The notes below the pieces were generated by a model. That model did not search any database, was not told the origin of the DNA, and worked only from the letters and a program-made list of their open reading frames with translations. Shown here piece after piece: positions 11,138 through 14,250 of a stretch of DNA of 14,250 bases. The position numbers and the translations under genes are program-made. The stretch's first letter is position 1. Each line of letters begins with the position of its first letter. This stretch comes from JAZDOH01 sp043798815 (GTDB taxonomy: Bacteria > Patescibacteriota > Gracilibacteria > UM-FILTER-43-11): contig JAZDOH010000054.1 in the NCBI GenBank assembly GCA_043798815.1, forward strand, positions 1 to 14,250. Direction: 5' to 3'.

Positions 11138-13825
11138 TTAGCGCTTGCTGAGGTATTGGTAAAGCGCGATGGCTACTTCCGCGCGGGCAAGCTCATTTCC
11201 AGGTAAAAGCATGGTTTTACGGTCAGGGAATAGATTGTATTGCTGAGCAATGCCGGCATATTGCGCAAACCAGTCATTGGGAGAAACATCACCGTAAGAA
11301 TGAGGTAAGTTTGTCGGGAGTGCGAAATTGAGGGAAAGCATTTTGAGGAATTCCGCCGTATTCACGTTCTTACCAGGTCCCATTGAGCCATCAGGATAGC
11401 CGCTCATGAGCCCTTTGATATAGGCATTCATGATGAAACGGGTATACCACTGCCCATCCATCACGTCCCAAAACTTGCCATTATTGCTCACATCGGAAAG
11501 CGCCGAACTACTGTATCGGCTGAGTAATAAGAATTTAGCCGCTTCTGCACGGTTTACGCGACGATTGCCTTTAAAAGTGCCATCCGGGAAACCTCCGATA
11601 ATACCCAAAGAATTTAAATTGGCAGCCGCCTGACCTTCCATCGTATTCAAATCAGTGTCTGAAAAAGGGTTTTTAGTGGCAGCAGTGATCACTTCATCCT
11701 CATAACCAGTCGTAATTCCTGTGTCCATCCTGGAAACTGGTACTGGAGTTGATGTGGAGCCTGTAACTGAAGAAGTGGAAGTGGGGACAGGGGTCGAAGT
11801 AGTGGTAGGGGAAGTTTCCGTATAAACCTTGATCATGTTCGATTGAATGGAAAGTTTTTCACCGCTTTTCATAGTTGGGAACATGGTGATGTAAACCACA
11901 GAACTTCCATTATCTATCACTTTGCAGGCAAGATCTGGGCTATCAAAATCAGGATATCCGCTACAATCGAGTTTGGTTTTATCCCAATACCAATTCCAGG
12001 CATTGTTGACCACGCCGGACTGTTCGATGATGCGTTTGAATTGGATTTTATTACCAACCTTTGCCGCCAAGTATCCATTTTCCTGAATGTTGCCATTAGT
12101 GGAACGCGGGGAAGAAACTAAAGTAACAGTAAAGAAATAACCGCCAGGACTGGCATTAGAAGAAAGAATGCATTCAGAGCTAGATCGTATATAGCCCGTC
12201 ACACATCGAAAATCATAGCGGGAAATTCGTTGCCCATTTTCTATCTTGTCCACACAACTGGATGGCATGTAGTTTGCTGGGGGATTTTCACAGGCTGGAA
12301 CTGGGTCTACACATTTTCCTTGATACAAAACATAAGGTGCCGCACAGGAAGTATCGTTTAGCGCGGAAGTGGGTTGATTGGAGGTGACTAAGAAAAAAGC
12401 TCCATATTTATATGATGCGGATTGGATGCGATTGGAAAGTTCTTTGTAAGTGACGACTAAAATGGCATCATCTTTCGGATTTGTAGTATCCGCCCCAAGG
12501 CCATATTTAATGGAAGTGCCCAATAGAATGGCCTCTTTTGAAAGAACCCTCCCCGAACCTGATCCATCGGGTTTTTTAATGGCTACCGTGGCGCTGCTTT
12601 TATCATAAGCTAGTATTTCTATGAGAGCTTTGACCTCCCCGGATCCTTTATAAGAGATAACGTCTCCTACGCAACCACTATAAAGACCATCACTCCCACC
12701 TGAATTTCCACAACTTAAAGTGGCTGAGGTCGTTGCAGAAGGCTTCACGCACTGATCGTCTCTATTCTCATATCCCGGTAAGCAGCTATAACTATAATGT
12801 TCGATATATTTCCCGTTTTCAATTTTATCAATGCAGCTTGTGGAGTTGGCTATCCCGTTGCGACAGGCGGGAATGGGATCCGCGCATTGCCCCTGATATA
12901 AAACATAAGGAGAGGGGCAGGTGGTGACGGTGGTGGAAGTCGGTAGCACACATTCTGAGCCGGTTTTTATGTAAGCTTGTCCGCACTGAAGATTGTAGCG
13001 GGAAATGCGCTTGCCGTTTTCAATCTTGTCCGTACAGTGAACCCAACCGGAGGGTGGATTTTCACAGGCGGGGAATTGCTCCATACACCGCCCCTGATAT
13101 TCCACATTTGGAAATTGGCAGGAAGTTGTTGGCGTAGGATTGGTTGTCGGTGTTGTTGTAGGCGTGGCTGATTCCTCTTTCCCAATCAAAACCGTTTCCA
13201 TGCAGTTGTTGGATTCATCCAATTCCTGGAAAAAATTGGTGTAATCCATGCAGGCTTTTACGGAGTGCTTGCCGCGAAGAATTTGAGGTTGGATATCACT
13301 CATGCCGCCCGCTTTCAGGAAGTCCTTACGAGTCAGAGTTGATGAATTGTAAGTCCACTCCAATTGATCGTCGATCCAAATGTAAACACTAACGTTGTCT
13401 TTGGGCGCGTCGCCTGTTCCAATGTTTTTGGCGCGAATGGTTAGAACATCACCGTAATCGGTCACCGCGTTGTTAGGGCTGAGCGTAATCTCTTTGATCA
13501 CAAAATCAGGCAATGCTGTTACAGATCTAGTGGTGGGTTGCCCTGAAGCTTGAGGGGTAGAAAGATCCTTCCATTCCACGTAATAGCGGTCTTGGGCAAC
13601 ACATTTCATATAATAATCCCGAAGCCCATAACCCGCGTCGCGAATTCCGTTCTCCAACACGGATTCCTCTTCCTTTGCGTCACGGCGAACCAAAATTCCC
13701 TTTTCGGTATTCTGGCATGAATACACGTTTACGTAATTTGAGCCATCTGCGGCATAAACAAGTCCTGCTACAAAAAGACTGCCCAAGATCAAACTGATCT
13801 TGAATAACTTAGAAAATTTTAACAT
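11138..13825 (-). CDS. secreted SLH-domain surface protein with CARDB-like and Cys-rich modules
   Basis: An 895-aa exported protein. A Sec signal peptide (1-25, cleaved after VYA) is followed by a small two-Cys domain (26-100). A CARDB-like adhesion domain (about 106-214) has the usual YGDVLTIRAKNIGTG strand and the ELDESNN end. A Thr/Pro linker (220-235) leads to three six-Cys modules at 236-292, 303-359 and 494-552. A beta-rich insert (about 371-485) separates the second and third modules, and an Ig-like segment (562-670) follows them. A Thr/Ser/Pro linker (671-698) precedes three C-terminal SLH domains (about 720-770, 776-834, 842-893). SLH domains usually bind pyruvylated secondary wall polymer, so the protein is probably displayed on a Gram-positive-type or S-layer-covered surface. 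Ligand unknown. A hairpin terminator follows the gene. Confidence 0.9.
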   Translation of the reverse strand: MLKFSKLFKISLILGSLFVAGLVYAADGSNYVNVYSCQNTEKGILVRRDAKEEESVLENGIRDAGYGLRDYYMKCVAQDRYYVEWKDLSTPQASGQPTTRSVTALPDFVIKEITLSPNNAVTDYGDVLTIRAKNIGTGDAPKDNVSVYIWIDDQLEWTYNSSTLTRKDFLKAGGMSDIQPQILRGKHSVKACMDYTNFFQELDESNNCMETVLIGKEESATPTTTPTTNPTPTTSCQFPNVEYQGRCMEQFPACENPPSGWVHCTDKIENGKRISRYNLQCGQAYIKTGSECVLPTSTTVTTCPSPYVLYQGQCADPIPACRNGIANSTSCIDKIENGKYIEHYSYSCLPGYENRDDQCVKPSATTSATLSCGNSGGSDGLYSGCVGDVISYKGSGEVKALIEILAYDKSSATVAIKKPDGSGSGRVLSKEAILLGTSIKYGLGADTTNPKDDAILVVTYKELSNRIQSASYKYGAFFLVTSNQPTSALNDTSCAAPYVLYQGKCVDPVPACENPPANYMPSSCVDKIENGQRISRYDFRCVTGYIRSSSECILSSNASPGGYFFTVTLVSSPRSTNGNIQENGYLAAKVGNKIQFKRIIEQSGVVNNAWNWYWDKTKLDCSGYPDFDSPDLACKVIDNGSSVVYITMFPTMKSGEKLSIQSNMIKVYTETSPTTTSTPVPTSTSSVTGSTSTPVPVSRMDTGITTGYEDEVITAATKNPFSDTDLNTMEGQAAANLNSLGIIGGFPDGTFKGNRRVNRAEAAKFLLLSRYSSSALSDVSNNGKFWDVMDGQWYTRFIMNAYIKGLMSGYPDGSMGPGKNVNTAEFLKMLSLNFALPTNLPHSYGDVSPNDWFAQYAGIAQQYNLFPDRKTMLLPGNELARAEVAIALYQYLSKR
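12170..12346 (-). repeat. six-Cys module, copy 3 of the SLH protein
   Basis: Residues 494-552. Cysteine spacing is C-x10-C-x6-C-x11-C-x16-C-x10-C, two residues longer in one loop than the other copies. It shares PYVLYQGKC, PACENPP and DKIENGQRISRY with them. Confidence 0.85.
12749..12919 (-). repeat. six-Cys module, copy 2 of the SLH protein
   Basis: Residues 303-359. Cysteine spacing is C-x10-C-x6-C-x9-C-x16-C-x10-C, identical to copy 1. It shares PYVLYQGQC and DKIENGKYIEHY with the other copies. Confidence 0.85.
12950..13120 (-). repeat. six-Cys module, copy 1 of the SLH protein
   Basis: Residues 236-292. Cysteine spacing is C-x10-C-x6-C-x9-C-x16-C-x10-C. It shares EYQGRC, PACENPP and DKIENGKRISRY with copies 2 and 3; each copy should form up to three disulfides. 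Confidence 0.85.
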
Positions 13826-13854
13826 AAAGTTTTTTTTATGATTTAAACAAAAGG

Positions 13855-13883
13855 ATTATACGCCTGAGGCCGTGGGGCAGCAA
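13855..13883 (-). promoter_or_regulatory. promoter candidate for the SLH protein gene
   Basis: A perfect TATAAT on the reverse strand (13855-13860) has TTGCTG (13878-13883, only TTG conserved) 17 bp upstream. The start would be near 13848, with an A-rich leader of about 22 nt and no Shine-Dalgarno site before the ATG at 13825. Confidence 0.6.
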
Positions 13884-13896
13884 TAATTCCACACTC

Positions 13897-13924
13897 AGGG
13901 GTTAGACCCCCCACTCTTTTTTTT
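13897..13924 (+). repeat. small GGGGT-TAG-ACCCC hairpin followed by T8
   Basis: GGGGT (13898-13902) pairs with ACCCC (13906-13910) around TAG, and eight T follow at 13917-13924. It looks like a plus-strand terminator or a REP-type palindrome, yet no plus-strand gene ends nearby. It stands between the divergent SLH and HNH-type genes. The rest of the 236-base gap holds the two promoters and AT-rich sequence. Confidence 0.45.
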
Positions 13925-14005
13925 CGTAAACTGACCCGCGAATTGTTTCAAATATTACCTCAAAATCTTTGTCTAAATTGTCATCGCAAAATCGCCTTTT
14001 TTGAA

Positions 14006-14034
14006 TTGATTTTAGCTCTGAAAATCGCAATAAT
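14006..14034 (+). promoter_or_regulatory. promoter candidate for the gene at 14062
   Basis: TTGATT (14006-14011), 17 bp and AATAAT (14029-14034, 5/6). Predicted transcription start near 14041, giving a leader of about 21 nt before the ATG at 14062. Confidence 0.55.
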
Positions 14035-14061
14035 TTAGTATTAATAATTTAACGATTTTTT

Positions 14062-14250
14062 ATGGAGGAAAAAGAGCAATTATTGCATGAAAAATTCGTC
14101 GCGTATGGCTCAAGCGCTAAAACCTGGATGCGCAAATGCGTACTGCTTCTTCCGGAAATCGATAGATTCCAGATTTGGAAGAAAAAAGGGTTTGGCAGTA
14201 TTTATGAATACGCTGCAAAACTCGCGGGCATGAGCAAGAATACGGTGGAT
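14062..14250 (+). CDS. probable HNH-endonuclease-type protein, N-terminus only (partial)
   Basis: The frame is open from the ATG at 14062 to the window edge, 63 codons. The visible part is helical: a charged first helix (EEKEQLLHEKF), a CVLLLPEIDRF helix, then KKGFGSIYEYAAKLAGMSKNTV, which reads like a helix-turn-helix-like end of an N-terminal region. I associate this pattern with the N-terminus of HNH endonucleases common in Candidate Phyla Radiation genomes, but the catalytic HNH residues would lie beyond the window, so the name is tentative. GGAGG occurs just after, not before, the ATG, so it cannot serve as a normal ribosome site. Confidence 0.6.
   Translation, partial: MEEKEQLLHEKFVAYGSSAKTWMRKCVLLLPEIDRFQIWKKKGFGSIYEYAAKLAGMSKNTVD

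Overview
This window looks like a chromosomal piece of a bacterium with a Gram-positive-type surface. It carries a complete F-type ATP synthase operon, a long secreted protein with three S-layer homology (SLH) domains, and the start of a probable HNH-type endonuclease gene of a kind I associate with Candidate Phyla Radiation genomes, especially Peregrinibacteria. That placement is inference from gene style; no rRNA or marker gene here settles it. Purine-rich Shine-Dalgarno sites are missing in front of nearly every gene. Every complete gene ends in TAA. Several promoters have a near-consensus -10 box very close to the start codon.

Layout. Bases 1-54 may be the tail of an upstream gene. Bases 145-1440 (+) hold three small unrecognised genes; the first two look like tandem paralogues, and the third has its own strong promoter. 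Next comes trxB (thioredoxin reductase, -), back to back with the third gene. It is transcribed divergently from a putative lipoprotein (2463-3113, +) whose mature part is an internal duplication. Both divergent genes appear to be leaderless, and the lipoprotein promoter carries a perfect 18-bp palindrome between its -35 and -10 boxes.

The most striking segment is 3136-4368. It starts with a displaced, frameshifted copy of the 3' end of atpC. This is followed by five phased repeats (GTWTAGGTTTT) lying across a consensus promoter, then a two-gene unit. The first gene encodes a MerR-type DNA-binding domain fused to a GHKL (anti-sigma-kinase-like) ATPase. The second encodes a small STAS-like protein. 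Together they look like a partner-switch regulator that carries its own DNA-binding domain and probably controls its own promoter through the repeats. The unit sits exactly at the atpC 3' end, between two atpC tails that differ mostly at synonymous positions, which suggests it arrived by recombination or integration from a related genome.

Bases 4369-11020 (-) are the ATP synthase operon in the classical order atpZ-B-E-F-H-A-G-D-C, read from a promoter near 11043-11071 to a terminator at 4332-4365. All key catalytic and ion-path residues are present, and the c subunit looks proton-type. A 24-bp perfect palindrome lies in the only long gap, between atpA and atpG.

Bases 11138-13825 (-) encode the 895-residue SLH protein with a CARDB-like domain and three copies of a six-cysteine module. 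At the right edge (14062 onward, +) a probable HNH-family gene begins and runs off the window.
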